A stretch of DNA of 64,000 nucleotides from Muricauda sp. MAR_2010_75 (GTDB lineage Bacteria; Bacteroidota; Bacteroidia; Flavobacteriales; Flavobacteriaceae). This document shows, in pieces, positions 52,550-61,178 of the stretch. The notes below the pieces were generated by a model. That model was given only the letters and a program-made list of their open reading frames with translations, searched no databases and had not been told where the DNA came from. The position numbers were made by a program, and so were the translations under genes. Numbering within the stretch: position 1 is the first letter of the stretch; every line of letters begins with the position of its first letter. The DNA is taken from NCBI RefSeq assembly GCF_000745185.1, contig NZ_JQNJ01000001.1:248001-312000 (forward strand), in the 5' to 3' direction.

Positions 52550-53668
52550 TTATGAGAACATATCTTTTACTTTTTCAAAGAAGGATTTATCTGATTTTTC
52601 GGGCTTTGGGATGAAATTTTCATCGTTCTGCATACGCTCAAAAAACTCTTTTTGCTCCTTATTCAGTTCTTTTGGGGTCCACACATTCACGTGCACCAAC
52701 AAATCTCCACTACCATACCCATTGATACTAGTGATTCCCTTGCCGCGCAATCGCAATATTTTTCCAGACTGTATTCCGGGTTCCAATTTAATGCGGACCT
52801 TTCCTCCCACGGCATCTATCTCTTTGGAACAGCCCAAAACCGCCTCGGAAATACTCACGTACAAATCGTAGTGCAGGTTGTCGCCTTCTCTTTTTAGGGT
52901 ATCGTGCTCAACGGTCTCGATGGCCACCAACAAATCCCCTGGAATTCCGTTCCCAGGTGCCCCGTTACCTTTTCCGGCCACCTTTAACTGCATGCCATCT
53001 TCCACACCTGGTGGAATTTTAATGGAAACGGTTTCTTCCTCAACTTTCAACCCTTGGGCATCGGCCCCAGCAGGTCTATTTTCTAAGGTTTGACCGGAAC
53101 CACCACAGGTGGTACAGGTAGTAGCCGTTTGCATTCGACCTAAAATGGTATTGGTAATCTTGGTAATTTGACCACTTCCGTTACAGGTGGGACAAGTTTT
53201 GTAGGTCACCCCTTCGGCCTGAACTTTTCTACGGACCTTCACCTTCTTTTCAACCCCATTGGCCACTTCATCCAAAGTCAGTTTTACGCGGATACGGAGA
53301 TTGCTCCCTTTGACCCGACGTTGTCCGCCGCCGCCAAATCCGCCAAATCCACTGAAACCGCCGCCAAAAGCACTGCCAAAGATGTCTCCAAACTGGCTGA
53401 AAATATCCTCCATGTTCATGCCTCCGCCGCCAAAACCGCCGCTGCCATCAAAGGCTGCGTGACCAAACTGATCATATTTGGCGCGTTTGTCCGGGTTGCT
53501 CAATACTTCATAGGCTTCGGCCGACTTCTTGAACATTTCCTCTGCCTTGGCATCTCCTGGGTTTTTATCGGGGTGGAATTCAATGGCTTTTTTTCGGTAC
53601 GCTTTTTTTATTTCGGCCGCGGATGCACCTTTTGAAACTCCCAATATTTCGTAATAATCCTCTTTCAT
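52550..53668 (-). CDS. dnaJ: Chaperone DnaJ
   Basis: A 372-residue co-chaperone of DnaK. The J-domain has [16 protein letters not shown] with HPD. A Gly/Phe-rich region follows. The zinc centre shows only two CxxCxGxG repeats (CPTCNGSG and CTTCGGSG) rather than four, a variant I associate with Bacteroidota. The C-terminal substrate domains follow ([18 protein letters not shown]). It is second in an operon with grpE, 6 bp apart. dnaK is not in the window. Confidence 0.97.
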   Translation of the reverse strand: MKEDYYEILGVSKGASAAEIKKAYRKKAIEFHPDKNPGDAKAEEMFKKSAEAYEVLSNPDKRAKYDQFGHAAFDGSGGFGGGGMNMEDIFSQFGDIFGSAFGGGFSGFGGFGGGGQRRVKGSNLRIRVKLTLDEVANGVEKKVKVRRKVQAEGVTYKTCPTCNGSGQITKITNTILGRMQTATTCTTCGGSGQTLENRPAGADAQGLKVEEETVSIKIPPGVEDGMQLKVAGKGNGAPGNGIPGDLLVAIETVEHDTLKREGDNLHYDLYVSISEAVLGCSKEIDAVGGKVRIKLEPGIQSGKILRLRGKGITSINGYGSGDLLVHVNVWTPKELNKEQKEFFERMQNDENFIPKPEKSDKSFFEKVKDMFS

Positions 53669-53674
53669 ATAATC

Positions 53675-54250
53675 TTAGTTTCCAACAACCACTTTTGGAT
53701 GCCTAATAATACGCTCACCCAACTTAAATCCTTTCTCGACCACATCAATGATCTTACCTTTCATCTTCTTGTTGGGTGCAGGGATTTGGGTGATGGCCTC
53801 ATGGACCTCAGCATCAAATGTATCACCTTCTTCAACTTCTATCTGTTCCAATCCTTTGGCCTTTAGGGTCTCTTTGAACTTATTGCTGATGAGCTCCACA
53901 CCTTTGAACATTTCTTTGTCCTCAGATTTGGACAGTTCCTTTAGCGCTCGTTCAAAATCGTCAAGAATGGGCAATAACGACACCATTACTTCTTGCCCAG
54001 CGGTTTTGAATAGCTCCATACGTTCTTTGGAAGTCCTTCTTTTAAAGTTCTCAAACTCGGCAAAAAGTCGTAGAAACTTGTCTTTTTCCTTGGCCAAATC
54101 TTCTCGCAACTGATCTTCCACAGAAATTTCCTCGTTTTCCCCGGTTGCGTTTTCTGCATCTATATGTTCTTCGTTCAGCTCAGGATTTTCAACAGTTTGG
54201 GCATCTTGTGTTGCCTCATCCATTTCCTCAACCTTACTTTTCTTGCTCAT
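53675..54250 (-). CDS. grpE: Nucleotide exchange factor GrpE
   Basis: A 191-residue exchange factor for DnaK. The N-terminus is acidic (~1-45), followed by a long coiled coil (EDQLREDLAKEKDKFLRLFAEFENFKRRTSKERMEL) and the conserved GVELISNKFKETLKAKGLEQI and VEKGFKLGERIIRHPKVVVG. It starts an operon with dnaJ. A heat-type box lies over the promoter. Confidence 0.97.
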   Translation of the reverse strand: MSKKSKVEEMDEATQDAQTVENPELNEEHIDAENATGENEEISVEDQLREDLAKEKDKFLRLFAEFENFKRRTSKERMELFKTAGQEVMVSLLPILDDFERALKELSKSEDKEMFKGVELISNKFKETLKAKGLEQIEVEEGDTFDAEVHEAITQIPAPNKKMKGKIIDVVEKGFKLGERIIRHPKVVVGN

Positions 54251-54280
54251 ATACGTTTATTTTATTCTTTTTTGAAGTGG

Positions 54281-54319
54281 CAAAAGTACTGCCAATTGTC
54301 CAAAAATGTCAAAATGTCA
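54281..54319 (-). promoter_or_regulatory. grpE promoter with repeat shared with hsp20
   Basis: On the minus strand TACTTTTG (54281-54288) is the -7 box, and the -33 TTG (54310-54312) with 21-bp spacing falls inside a repeat written on the plus strand as ATGTCAAAATGTCA (54306-54319). The 11-mer ATGTCAAAATG recurs upstream of hsp20 (6097-6107) in the same orientation relative to the gene. I infer a common heat-shock control. Confidence 0.55.
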
Positions 54320-54382
54320 CCACAAAACATAAAAAAATCCGCCTGAGCGGATTTCATTTTGATTGTACACAGTTGTCTGCAA

Positions 54383-55345
54383 TTAAACGAATTCCTTTTT
54401 TGCCGATTCCATGGATGCGTTTTCCTTTTCACTTTTTTCAGCATACAACTCTTCAAGGGCCACACAAATATTGGGGTATTGAAAACTGAATCCCTCTTTT
54501 TCTATTTTTTTGTTGCTTACCCGTTGGCTGGAAAACAATAAATACGACATTTCTCCCAAGAGCATCTTCAGCACAAACTTTGGTACATTGGGCATCCATA
54601 AAGGTCTGTCCATGACTCGGGCCAATTCCTTGGTCATTTTGGCATTGGTGACAGGATTTGGGGCCACGGCATTGTATGTACCTTTTAAATTATTTTCTAG
54701 AATAAACACAAACATTTGGGCCAGATCTTCAATATGTATCCAAGATTGCCATTGATCGCCATTGCCCAAAGGTGCACCAACAAAATTCTTGATGGGTGCG
54801 GCCATTTGGGGTAAAGCGCCGCCTTCCCTGGACAGCACAATACCAATCCGAACCTTGGAAACATTTATGTCGAACTTTTTGAAAGCATCCACTTCTTTTT
54901 CCCACTTTTGGGCCACTTCGCCCACAAAGCTATCATCCACTTCTGTTTCATGTTCATCATAAAACTTGGAGAGGGAATGGGGATAGATTCCAATGGCCGA
55001 CGCCGAAACAAATGAATCCATCAATGATATGTCTACTTGCTCCATACCTCTGTACAAAGTTCGAAGACTATTAATTCGGCTTGAAAGTATTTTCTTTTTT
55101 CGAACCGGGGTCCAACGTTTGGCAATACTGGCCCCTGCCAAATTAATAACTGCCCCCACATTTTTGAAACACTCCAAATCGATTTTCCCTTTATTGGGAT
55201 TCCAATAAAAACCTTGGTATGTATCCGAATGGGATATTTTATCCTTTTGGGTAGTCAAGTAATTTACGGCAATGCCTTGGTCATGCAAGACTCGCACAAT
55301 GGCTTGTCCAACTAAACCCGTCGCCCCTGTTATCAACACCTTCAT
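54383..55345 (-). CDS. TIGR01777-type epimerase (SDR39U1-like)
   Basis: A 320-residue short-chain dehydrogenase-fold protein. The Rossmann motif is VLITGATGLVG, followed by NLAGASIAKRWTP (family-typical) and SWIHIEDLAQMF. The C-terminal domain contains FGASP-like NAVAPNPVTNAKMTKELAR and VLKMLLGEMSYLLFSSQRV. The reaction is not known. Start 55345 gives the expected N-terminus. Confidence 0.92.
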   Translation of the reverse strand: MKVLITGATGLVGQAIVRVLHDQGIAVNYLTTQKDKISHSDTYQGFYWNPNKGKIDLECFKNVGAVINLAGASIAKRWTPVRKKKILSSRINSLRTLYRGMEQVDISLMDSFVSASAIGIYPHSLSKFYDEHETEVDDSFVGEVAQKWEKEVDAFKKFDINVSKVRIGIVLSREGGALPQMAAPIKNFVGAPLGNGDQWQSWIHIEDLAQMFVFILENNLKGTYNAVAPNPVTNAKMTKELARVMDRPLWMPNVPKFVLKMLLGEMSYLLFSSQRVSNKKIEKEGFSFQYPNICVALEELYAEKSEKENASMESAKKEFV

Positions 55346-55482
55346 ACAATCATTTTGTAACAAATTTACAGGTTTAAGTGACTGTATCTGAGGCATTAAT
55401 TTAGGTTTAACACAAATGTTTAAAGTTTATATGATTTTAAGAGTATTTCAGCCAAAGTTCTTAACACAACATTGGCAATATA

Positions 55483-56151
55483 TCATTTTTTGATGGCCCT
55501 GAGCATTTCCCGTTTACCAGGTGGTCCGGGCAGGCGTTCCACAGTAAAGCCTACAGCCTGTAAAGCCCTTCGCACACTGCCTTTTGCCGCATAAGTCACC
55601 AAAACACCCTCACTCTTTAAGGCTCGGAACATTTTTTCAAAGACTTCCTCGGTCCAAAGTTCGGGTTGTACCCGGGCACCAAACGCATCAAAATAGACAA
55701 GGTTGAACAAATCTGTATCTCTTATTTCCCGAAAATCCTTCTTTTGTTTTAACAGCGAAAAGTCATTAGAAATGGATACGTGCTCTTCCCAAGGCGATTG
55801 GTGCATTCTTTCAAATATGTATTGTTGGTCATTTGCATTGAGTTGTGAACAATACTCCAATTCGTTTACTTCATCCAAGGAAACTGGGAACGCTTCTACC
55901 CCAACATAATCTACAGTGAGATACTGTTTTTGAGCTTCCAAAAACGTAATAAAGGCGTTCAATCCTGTCCCAAAACCTATTTCAAGGATGTGAATGTGGT
56001 CATTTTTAAACAACCTAAGCCCGTGCTCAATAAAAACATGATAAGCTTCCTGTATAGCCCCGTGTTTGGAGTGGTACTGTTCATCCCAATCCTCAATTTG
56101 GATGGTCTTTGAGCCATCGCCCGTTGTGATTATCCTTCGCTTCAAACTCAA
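55483..56151 (-). CDS. mnmD: tRNA 5-methylaminomethyl-2-thiouridine methyltransferase MnmD
   Basis: A 222-residue SAM-dependent methyltransferase that finishes the mnm5s2U wobble base of some tRNAs. The SAM motif is ILEIGFGTGLNAFITF and the later DAFGARVQPELWTEEVF is family-specific. It lacks the FAD domain of the MnmC fusion, as in Bacteroidota. It overlaps the DUF4920 gene by 4 bp. Confidence 0.95.
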   Translation of the reverse strand: MSLKRRIITTGDGSKTIQIEDWDEQYHSKHGAIQEAYHVFIEHGLRLFKNDHIHILEIGFGTGLNAFITFLEAQKQYLTVDYVGVEAFPVSLDEVNELEYCSQLNANDQQYIFERMHQSPWEEHVSISNDFSLLKQKKDFREIRDTDLFNLVYFDAFGARVQPELWTEEVFEKMFRALKSEGVLVTYAAKGSVRRALQAVGFTVERLPGPPGKREMLRAIKK

Positions 56152-56618
56152 TCTTTGATGAGCACACCGTCCGCTTCAAAACGAAGTATGCGTGCCGGCT
56201 CCGTTATCTGGGCTATTTCTTCTTCCGAAGCGCCACTGTCCTTTGCATAGTGCTTTTGGTCCTCTACCGACATTTCTTCCAAAAAGGCCAGCCCGTTCAT
56301 AAATACCGTTTTACTGGCAGCATCCTTCGGCACAAAAAAGCCATAGTCCTTAAACCTTACGAAAACTTCATCCCCGGAATCCAAAGCAACGTTCATCCAG
56401 CAACCTTTGGCTTGACAGACCTCCCTAATTTCATCTTTCACTTGGGTCATTATAGTATCTGTAACAGCCAATTGGTTAAAAACGGACCCATTTTGTTGGA
56501 TTCCATCTGAAATAGTGAACGCTTCACCATAATAATTTCCCTCTGCGGTTTCTTGGGCCATTATCAGATTTAGCAAAAACAGTAAAAAAACGGTAGGATA
56601 TATGTTAAAAGGTCTCAT
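56148..56618 (-). CDS. DUF4920 exported protein
   Basis: A 156-residue exported protein with a signal peptide (MRPFNIYPTVFLLFLLNLIMAQ). The DUF4920 domain has VCQAKGCWMNV with a conserved Cys pair, and FVPKDAASKTVFMNGLAFLEEMSVEDQKHYA. The role is unknown, possibly metal binding. Start 56618 is chosen for the signal. It overlaps mnmD by 4 bp. Confidence 0.85.
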   Translation of the reverse strand: MRPFNIYPTVFLLFLLNLIMAQETAEGNYYGEAFTISDGIQQNGSVFNQLAVTDTIMTQVKDEIREVCQAKGCWMNVALDSGDEVFVRFKDYGFFVPKDAASKTVFMNGLAFLEEMSVEDQKHYAKDSGASEEEIAQITEPARILRFEADGVLIKD

Positions 56619-56724
56619 TTTTACCAGCTTTTTCAAAATTCTTCGGCAAGAATTGAAATTACAAACATGAAATAACAAAAACTAGCGATAAATAGCTAAT
56701 TTTAACCTTCCAAAAGTTATTGAT

Positions 56725-57792
56725 ATGGAAGCAGTGATGAACAACGTAAAGATCGAGAAAGCAAAGACATCAAAAATTAAGGATGTTGATTTTGACAACC
56801 TTTCCTTTGGAAGCATTTATACCGACCACATGCTCGTCTGTGATTATAAAAATGGACAGTGGGAAGCTCCAAAGGTAGTTCCTTATCAACCCATTACACT
56901 GGATCCATCTTCAAAAATATTCCACTACGGTCAATCTATTTTTGAAGGAATGAAGGCATACAAGGACGAGAACGGCAGTGTGTGGCTATTTAGACCTTTG
57001 GAAAATTTTAAGCGCCTCAACAAATCGGCCAAACGAATGGCCATGCCAGAACTACCCGAATCTTATTTTATGGATGGACTCACTACGCTTTTGCAAGTGG
57101 ATAGCCAATGGATTCCACAGAGTGCTGGCAGTTCCTTATATATTCGACCCTTCATGTTTGCATCGGGCAATGGTTTTCATGCTTCGCCCGCTGACGAGTA
57201 TAAATTCATTATAGCCTTAGCCCCTTCTGGCTCCTATTTCTCTGGAAAGGTAAAGGTATTGATTGAAAAACAATATTCACGTGCTGCCAATGGAGGTGTA
57301 GGGTTTGCCAAGACCGGCGGAAATTACGCAGGACAGTTTTACCCAACCCGTTTGGCTGCCGAAAAAGGATACCAACAGGTGATTTGGACCGATGACAATA
57401 ACCATGAGTTTATTGAAGAGGCCGGTGCCATGAACGTATTTGTTCGCATTAATGACACCTTATTGACGGCCCCCACCAATGATCGTATCCTAGATGGGAT
57501 TACCCGAAAAAGTATATTGGACATTGCAGAGGATGAAGGTATCAAGACCGAGATTCGCAAGATTTCGGTGAAGGAAATTGTTGAAGCTGCCAAAAACGGT
57601 TCCTTAAAAGAAATGTTTGGCGCAGGCACTGCTGCAGTGGTATCGCCCATATCGGCCTTTGGGTATGAAGGGGTGGATTACGACCTCCCGGAAATGGAGG
57701 ACAGCTATGCTTCATTGTTGAAAAAACGCATCACCGATATACAATATAATAGAGCGGAAGACAAATTTGGATGGCGACACGAAGTTGTCTAA
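56725..57792 (+). CDS. ilvE: Branched-chain amino-acid aminotransferase
   Basis: A 355-residue fold-type IV PLP aminotransferase for Leu, Ile and Val. The PLP lysine lies in GVGFAKTGGNYAG. FHYGQSIFEGMKAYK, FIEEAGAMNVFV (PLP Glu) and FGAGTAAVVSPI are other conserved blocks. It is a single-gene unit followed by a terminator shared with the MazG-type gene. Confidence 0.96.
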   Translation: MEAVMNNVKIEKAKTSKIKDVDFDNLSFGSIYTDHMLVCDYKNGQWEAPKVVPYQPITLDPSSKIFHYGQSIFEGMKAYKDENGSVWLFRPLENFKRLNKSAKRMAMPELPESYFMDGLTTLLQVDSQWIPQSAGSSLYIRPFMFASGNGFHASPADEYKFIIALAPSGSYFSGKVKVLIEKQYSRAANGGVGFAKTGGNYAGQFYPTRLAAEKGYQQVIWTDDNNHEFIEEAGAMNVFVRINDTLLTAPTNDRILDGITRKSILDIAEDEGIKTEIRKISVKEIVEAAKNGSLKEMFGAGTAAVVSPISAFGYEGVDYDLPEMEDSYASLLKKRITDIQYNRAEDKFGWRHEVV

Positions 57793-57795
57793 AAC

Positions 57796-57825
57796 AAAAA
57801 AGCACCTCTTAAGGTGCTTTTTTTA
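57796..57825. terminator. Bidirectional terminator of ilvE and the MazG-type gene
   Basis: Stem AGCACCT / AGGTGCT (57801-57818) with loop CTTA, A-rich on one side and T-rich on the other. Confidence 0.9.
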
Positions 57826-58209
57826 TTTGTCCATTATGGTTTGAATGTCCGGTTTAAAATAATTGGGACCCTTTAGTACTTTTCCATCTTCACGATAAAT
57901 AGGTTTTCCATTAGCACCCAGTTTGCTCATATTACTCCGTTGGATTTCTTCAAAGACCTCCTCAATTTTGTATTGCATACCGTGTTCCAAGATGGTCCCA
58001 CAAAGAATATATAGCATATCGCCCAAGGCATCGGCCACCTCAATTAAGTCTCCCTCATTGGCAGCTTCCAAATATTCTTTGTTCTCCTCATCCATTAAAT
58101 TGAACCGCAATTGGTTCTTTTCCTTGCCCAAATTGGCCACGGGTTCATGCGAAACGCCTAGACCAAAGGAATTGTGAAATAGTTCCACCGCTTTTATTTT
58201 ACTTTCCAT
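57823..58209 (-). CDS. MazG-type nucleoside-triphosphate pyrophosphohydrolase
   Basis: A 128-residue all-alpha NTP-PPase of the PRA-PH/MazG type. The metal site is EENKEYLEA (E-x-x-E) and EVADALGDMLYILCG (E-x-x-D). The tail (KLGANGKPIYREDGKVLKGPNYFKPDI) is typical of a phosphoribosyl-ATP pyrophosphohydrolase-like group. It probably hydrolyses non-canonical nucleotides; HisE-type activity cannot be excluded. Confidence 0.88.
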   Translation of the reverse strand: MESKIKAVELFHNSFGLGVSHEPVANLGKEKNQLRFNLMDEENKEYLEAANEGDLIEVADALGDMLYILCGTILEHGMQYKIEEVFEEIQRSNMSKLGANGKPIYREDGKVLKGPNYFKPDIQTIMDK

Positions 58210-58249
58210 TACAGGTATTTTGATTTAGCTTTGCGTAAAAATATAAAAT

Positions 58250-58438
58250 ATGTTCAGCACCGGGCAGTTAATTTTTGCAGCGCTTTTTTTGGTTGTATTT
58301 ATTGCAATCATCTCTTTTTCATACAAAAAGGATAAAAAACTGCACAGAAAAAACTACAAAGGTGTTATCTGGATCTTGGTTTCCTTTGTGACTTTTATAA
58401 TTTTCCTGTTCTTAATTAAGCACTTTCTTAAAAATTAA
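58250..58438 (+). CDS. Small two-helix membrane protein
   Basis: A 62-residue protein with two membrane helices (about 6-24 and 42-60) joined by a basic loop (SYKKDKKLHRKNYKG). It looks like a conserved small protein of flavobacteria; the function is unknown. Confidence 0.7.
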   Translation: MFSTGQLIFAALFLVVFIAIISFSYKKDKKLHRKNYKGVIWILVSFVTFIIFLFLIKHFLKN

Positions 58439-58519
58439 CACCACCATTGCGTTCGCCACAAAAATGATGGGTTTCACAACTTTAATACTACTTTGATTCG
58501 TATAGTATAGGAAAACCCG

Positions 58520-58527
58520 TACTTTTG
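58520..58527 (+). promoter_or_regulatory. -7 box before the third tiny membrane protein
   Basis: TACTTTTG, 24 bp before the ATG at 58552. TTTG at 58492-58495 gives a 24-bp spacer, just above the usual range. Confidence 0.45.
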
Positions 58528-58551
58528 TTTAACATTAATTTAGCACAATAA

Positions 58552-58731
58552 ATGACAACATTCATAAGCATTCTTTTCATTTTGCTTGCTATTAATGCAA
58601 TTCTGTTGATTTTTAGCGTCAACGGTGCTGGCGAAAGGTTTAGAAAACCAATTCAAAAAATTTCGGAGACCTCAATTACCAAACTCTTCCCCCGCGAGAG
58701 CTCTGAAACCGAATACAAGGAAGCGGTATAG
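58552..58731 (+). CDS. Tiny membrane protein, family MxTF...SVN (copy 3)
   Basis: A 59-residue protein whose first 25 residues (MTTFISILFILL, then AINAILLIFSVNG) follow the pattern of the proteins at 36170 and 36364: M-x-T-F, an asparagine at position 15 and SVN at 22-24. It continues with a 35-residue hydrophilic tail (ERFRKPIQKISETSITK...). It is 16 bp upstream of crcB and may be co-transcribed with it. Confidence 0.65.
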   Translation: MTTFISILFILLAINAILLIFSVNGAGERFRKPIQKISETSITKLFPRESSETEYKEAV

Positions 58732-58747
58732 TTTGTACCTTTAGGGT

Positions 58748-59122
58748 ATGAAACAGGCTTTTCTTGTTTTTTTGGGTGGGGGATTTGGAAGTGTTCTTCG
58801 CTTCTTGATTTCCAAACCCTTAAATCTTCTATCCTCGAATTTCTTTTTGGGAACTTTTTTGGTAAACATTATAGGATGCCTTTTAATAGGTTTGATTTTA
58901 GGCCTATCTTCTAGAGGCAATATCCTATCCTATAATAGTACACTTTTTTTGGCTACTGGTTTTTGTGGCGGTTTTACAACTTTTTCAGCTTTTGCGTTCG
59001 AAAAACATTTTCTTCTGAAGAACAGCGAACTTATTCACTTCTCTATTTACATGATCTCCAGTATTGTCGTTGGCGTTTTGGCCGTTGTCTTAGGATTATG
59101 GCTCTCTAAGCTTGGAGAATAG
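58748..59122 (+). CDS. crcB: Fluoride exporter CrcB/Fluc
   Basis: A 124-residue, four-helix channel that works as a dual-topology dimer and expels fluoride. Motifs are GGGFGSVLRF, GTFLVNIIGCLLIG (N at the pore) and TGFCGGFTTFSAFAFE (the TTFS phenylalanine box). No fluoride riboswitch was seen in the short spacer upstream. Confidence 0.95.
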   Translation: MKQAFLVFLGGGFGSVLRFLISKPLNLLSSNFFLGTFLVNIIGCLLIGLILGLSSRGNILSYNSTLFLATGFCGGFTTFSAFAFEKHFLLKNSELIHFSIYMISSIVVGVLAVVLGLWLSKLGE

Positions 59123-59270
59123 TTATAAATTTCATTTTTGTAGTTAATTTTTGTTAAAAACTAAACATAAATTATTGAAATCGATGATTTTGGTGTGAAA
59201 TCATAATGCATATAATCTAAATGTTAAGAAAAAATCAAAATATTTTTAACAAACAATAGATTAAAATCCG

Positions 59271-59301
59271 ATACCCCTAAAATATGTGGGGTATTTTTTT
59301 T
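59271..59301 (+). terminator. Hairpin with T-run between crcB and the PII gene
   Basis: ATACCCC (59271-59277) and GGGGTAT (59288-59294), then seven or more T. It ends the crcB transcript or attenuates the PII gene. The 59123-59270 part before it is AT-rich and holds no gene. Confidence 0.75.
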
Positions 59302-59360
59302 ATAACCATAAAAATTCCATCAATACCCTCCATTTTTTTATGGTCTAGTGTGAATTACCA

Positions 59361-59368
59361 TATATTTG
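59361..59368 (+). promoter_or_regulatory. -7 box of the PII gene
   Basis: TATATTTG lies 23 bp before the PII ATG. No clear sigma54 element was found. Confidence 0.5.
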
Positions 59369-59391
59369 AGAGATCAATTAACTACTTAATT

Positions 59392-59730
59392 ATGAAAAAA
59401 GTCGAGGCAATTATTAGAAAATCCAAATTTGATGAGGTGAAAAAAGCCCTCCATCAAATTGAGGTTAACTTCTTCAGTTACTGGGATGTAACGGGAGTTG
59501 GAAATGAGAAACAAGGACATGTGTATCGTGGTATTTCCTATAGTACCAGTGATATACAGCGGAGGTATTTGGTTATCGTGGTATCCGATGACTTTCTGGA
59601 CAAGACCGTGAACGTATTATTGGACACAGCAGGCACAGGAAATGTGGGAGATGGGAAAATTTTCGTCTCAGATGTGATTCAGGCGTACAGAATCAGGACC
59701 AAGGAAAGCGGTAGTGCTGGAATCAATTAA
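59392..59730 (+). CDS. glnK: Nitrogen regulatory PII protein
   Basis: A 112-residue PII trimer that senses 2-oxoglutarate and ATP/ADP and blocks the ammonium channel. The N-terminus MKKVEAIIRKSKFDEVKKAL is standard. The T-loop (GNEKQGHVYRGISYSTSD) has Y45 and Y50, near the usual uridylylation position. It ends with VQDAYRIRT-type FVSDVIQAYRIRTKE. It sits 32 bp upstream of amt, as is normal for GlnK. Confidence 0.93.
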   Translation: MKKVEAIIRKSKFDEVKKALHQIEVNFFSYWDVTGVGNEKQGHVYRGISYSTSDIQRRYLVIVVSDDFLDKTVNVLLDTAGTGNVGDGKIFVSDVIQAYRIRTKESGSAGIN

Positions 59731-59762
59731 AAGTATAACCAAAAACTCTAAAAACTTAGATT

Positions 59763-61043
59763 ATGATTTTACAAGAACAAGAAGCAATAGATAAAGCCGT
59801 AGAAGCCATCACTGGCGATATGGGCGCATTGTGGATATTGATCGCGGGCATTTTGGTCTTCTTTATGCAAGCAGGATTCACGTTGGTGGAAGTAGGTTTT
59901 ACCCGTAGCAAGAACTCGGGTAACATTATTATGAAAAACCTAATGGATTTGGCCGTTGGTTCGGTCATGTTCTGGGCCGTTGGTTATGGTATCATGTACG
60001 GTAGCGGACTTGTTGGCGGAGGATTTTTTAGAACCAGTCCCGCAGAGCAGGGCTATTTCTTTTTCAGTGCAACAGACTGGTACAACCTGTTCTTCCAGAC
60101 CGTGTTCTGCGCAACCGCAGCTACCATTGTATCTGGAGCAATCGCCGGTAGAACCAAATTTTCTACCTATTTGATTTTCTCCGCTTTGATGACCACCCTT
60201 ATCTACCCTATTTCTGGTAGCTGGTACTGGCCATTTGACGATGATGCTTGGTTGAACACCGCTGGTTTCATCGATTTTGCAGGTTCATCCGTAGTTCACG
60301 CCGTTGGTGGTGGTGCCGCTTTGGTTGCCGCTATTTTGGTAGGGCCACGAATTGGAAAATACGTGGATGGAAAACCACAAGCAATTCCAGGTCACAATAT
60401 GACCTTTGGTGCCCTTGGGGTATTCATCCTTTGGTTGGGATGGTTCGGATTCAACGGAGGTTCCCAATTGGCTTGGGGAGGTGATGACACCATTGCCGCT
60501 TCCAGCGTAATCATTAACACAAATTTAGCTGCGGCCATTGGTGCCATTGGCGCAATGTTCTTTACATGGGCCAAATATGGTAGAGCCGATATTTCCATGA
60601 CCTTGAACGGTGCTTTGGCCGGATTGGTAGGTATTACCGCCGGATGTGGTGCTGTAAACGCATGGGGGGCCTTGGCCATAGGATTGATTTGTGGTATTGT
60701 GGTGGTATTGTCCATCGAGTTCATCGACAAAAAATTGAAGATTGATGATCCCGTTGGTGCTATTTCAGTACACGGAACCTGTGGTTTCCTAGGAACTGCC
60801 CTAATCGGATTCTTCGCCTTGGATGGTGGATTGTTCTACGGAGGTGGTGCCAAACTACTATGGGTACAAACTTATGGTTCTTTGAGCTATATCCTTTGGG
60901 CTGCGTTGGCAACCTTCATTGTACTGTTCATCTTAAAGAAAACCATTGGACTTCGTGTTTCTGAGAAAGAAGAAGTTGAAGGGTTGGATATCCATGAACA
61001 TGGTATTGAAGCCTATCCTGAGCACATTTCACAGGACAAATAA
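59763..61043 (+). CDS. amt: Ammonium transporter
   Basis: A 426-residue Amt with about eleven helices. Twin-His motif pieces are VVHAVGGGAALVA and SVHGTCGFLG; the signature DFAGSSVVH is present, along with GHNMTFGALGVFILWLGWFGFNGG. It imports ammonium and is gated by PII. It is in an operon with glnK. Confidence 0.97.
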   Translation: MILQEQEAIDKAVEAITGDMGALWILIAGILVFFMQAGFTLVEVGFTRSKNSGNIIMKNLMDLAVGSVMFWAVGYGIMYGSGLVGGGFFRTSPAEQGYFFFSATDWYNLFFQTVFCATAATIVSGAIAGRTKFSTYLIFSALMTTLIYPISGSWYWPFDDDAWLNTAGFIDFAGSSVVHAVGGGAALVAAILVGPRIGKYVDGKPQAIPGHNMTFGALGVFILWLGWFGFNGGSQLAWGGDDTIAASSVIINTNLAAAIGAIGAMFFTWAKYGRADISMTLNGALAGLVGITAGCGAVNAWGALAIGLICGIVVVLSIEFIDKKLKIDDPVGAISVHGTCGFLGTALIGFFALDGGLFYGGGAKLLWVQTYGSLSYILWAALATFIVLFILKKTIGLRVSEKEEVEGLDIHEHGIEAYPEHISQDK

Positions 61044-61072
61044 AATTCAAAAACACAACTCATATAAAAGGA

Positions 61073-61100
61073 AACGGAGCGTTCTGCCAAACGCTCCGTT
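61073..61100 (+). terminator. Hairpin downstream of amt
   Basis: A 10-bp perfect stem (AACGGAGCGT / ACGCTCCGTT) with an 8-nt loop but no T-run. It may be a processing or partial termination site before the porin gene. Confidence 0.55.
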
Positions 61101-61178
61101 GAATAACCTTTTCAAACACAACTCACAATTTTAAACAACTCTGTCCTCAAAACAAGGACAACTTAAAATGATTATGAT

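Noticed and set aside
58732..58747. Fluoride riboswitch before crcB
   Set aside because: The gap is only 16 bp and cannot hold one; nothing similar lies further upstream.
59160..59220. Sigma54 (-24/-12) promoter before glnK
   Set aside because: A TTGG...TGC pair exists, but the spacing between GG and GC is 16 rather than 12.
59284..59391. Longer start for the PII protein
   Set aside because: The upstream ATG lies inside the terminator-like hairpin, and PII proteins begin MKK at 59392.
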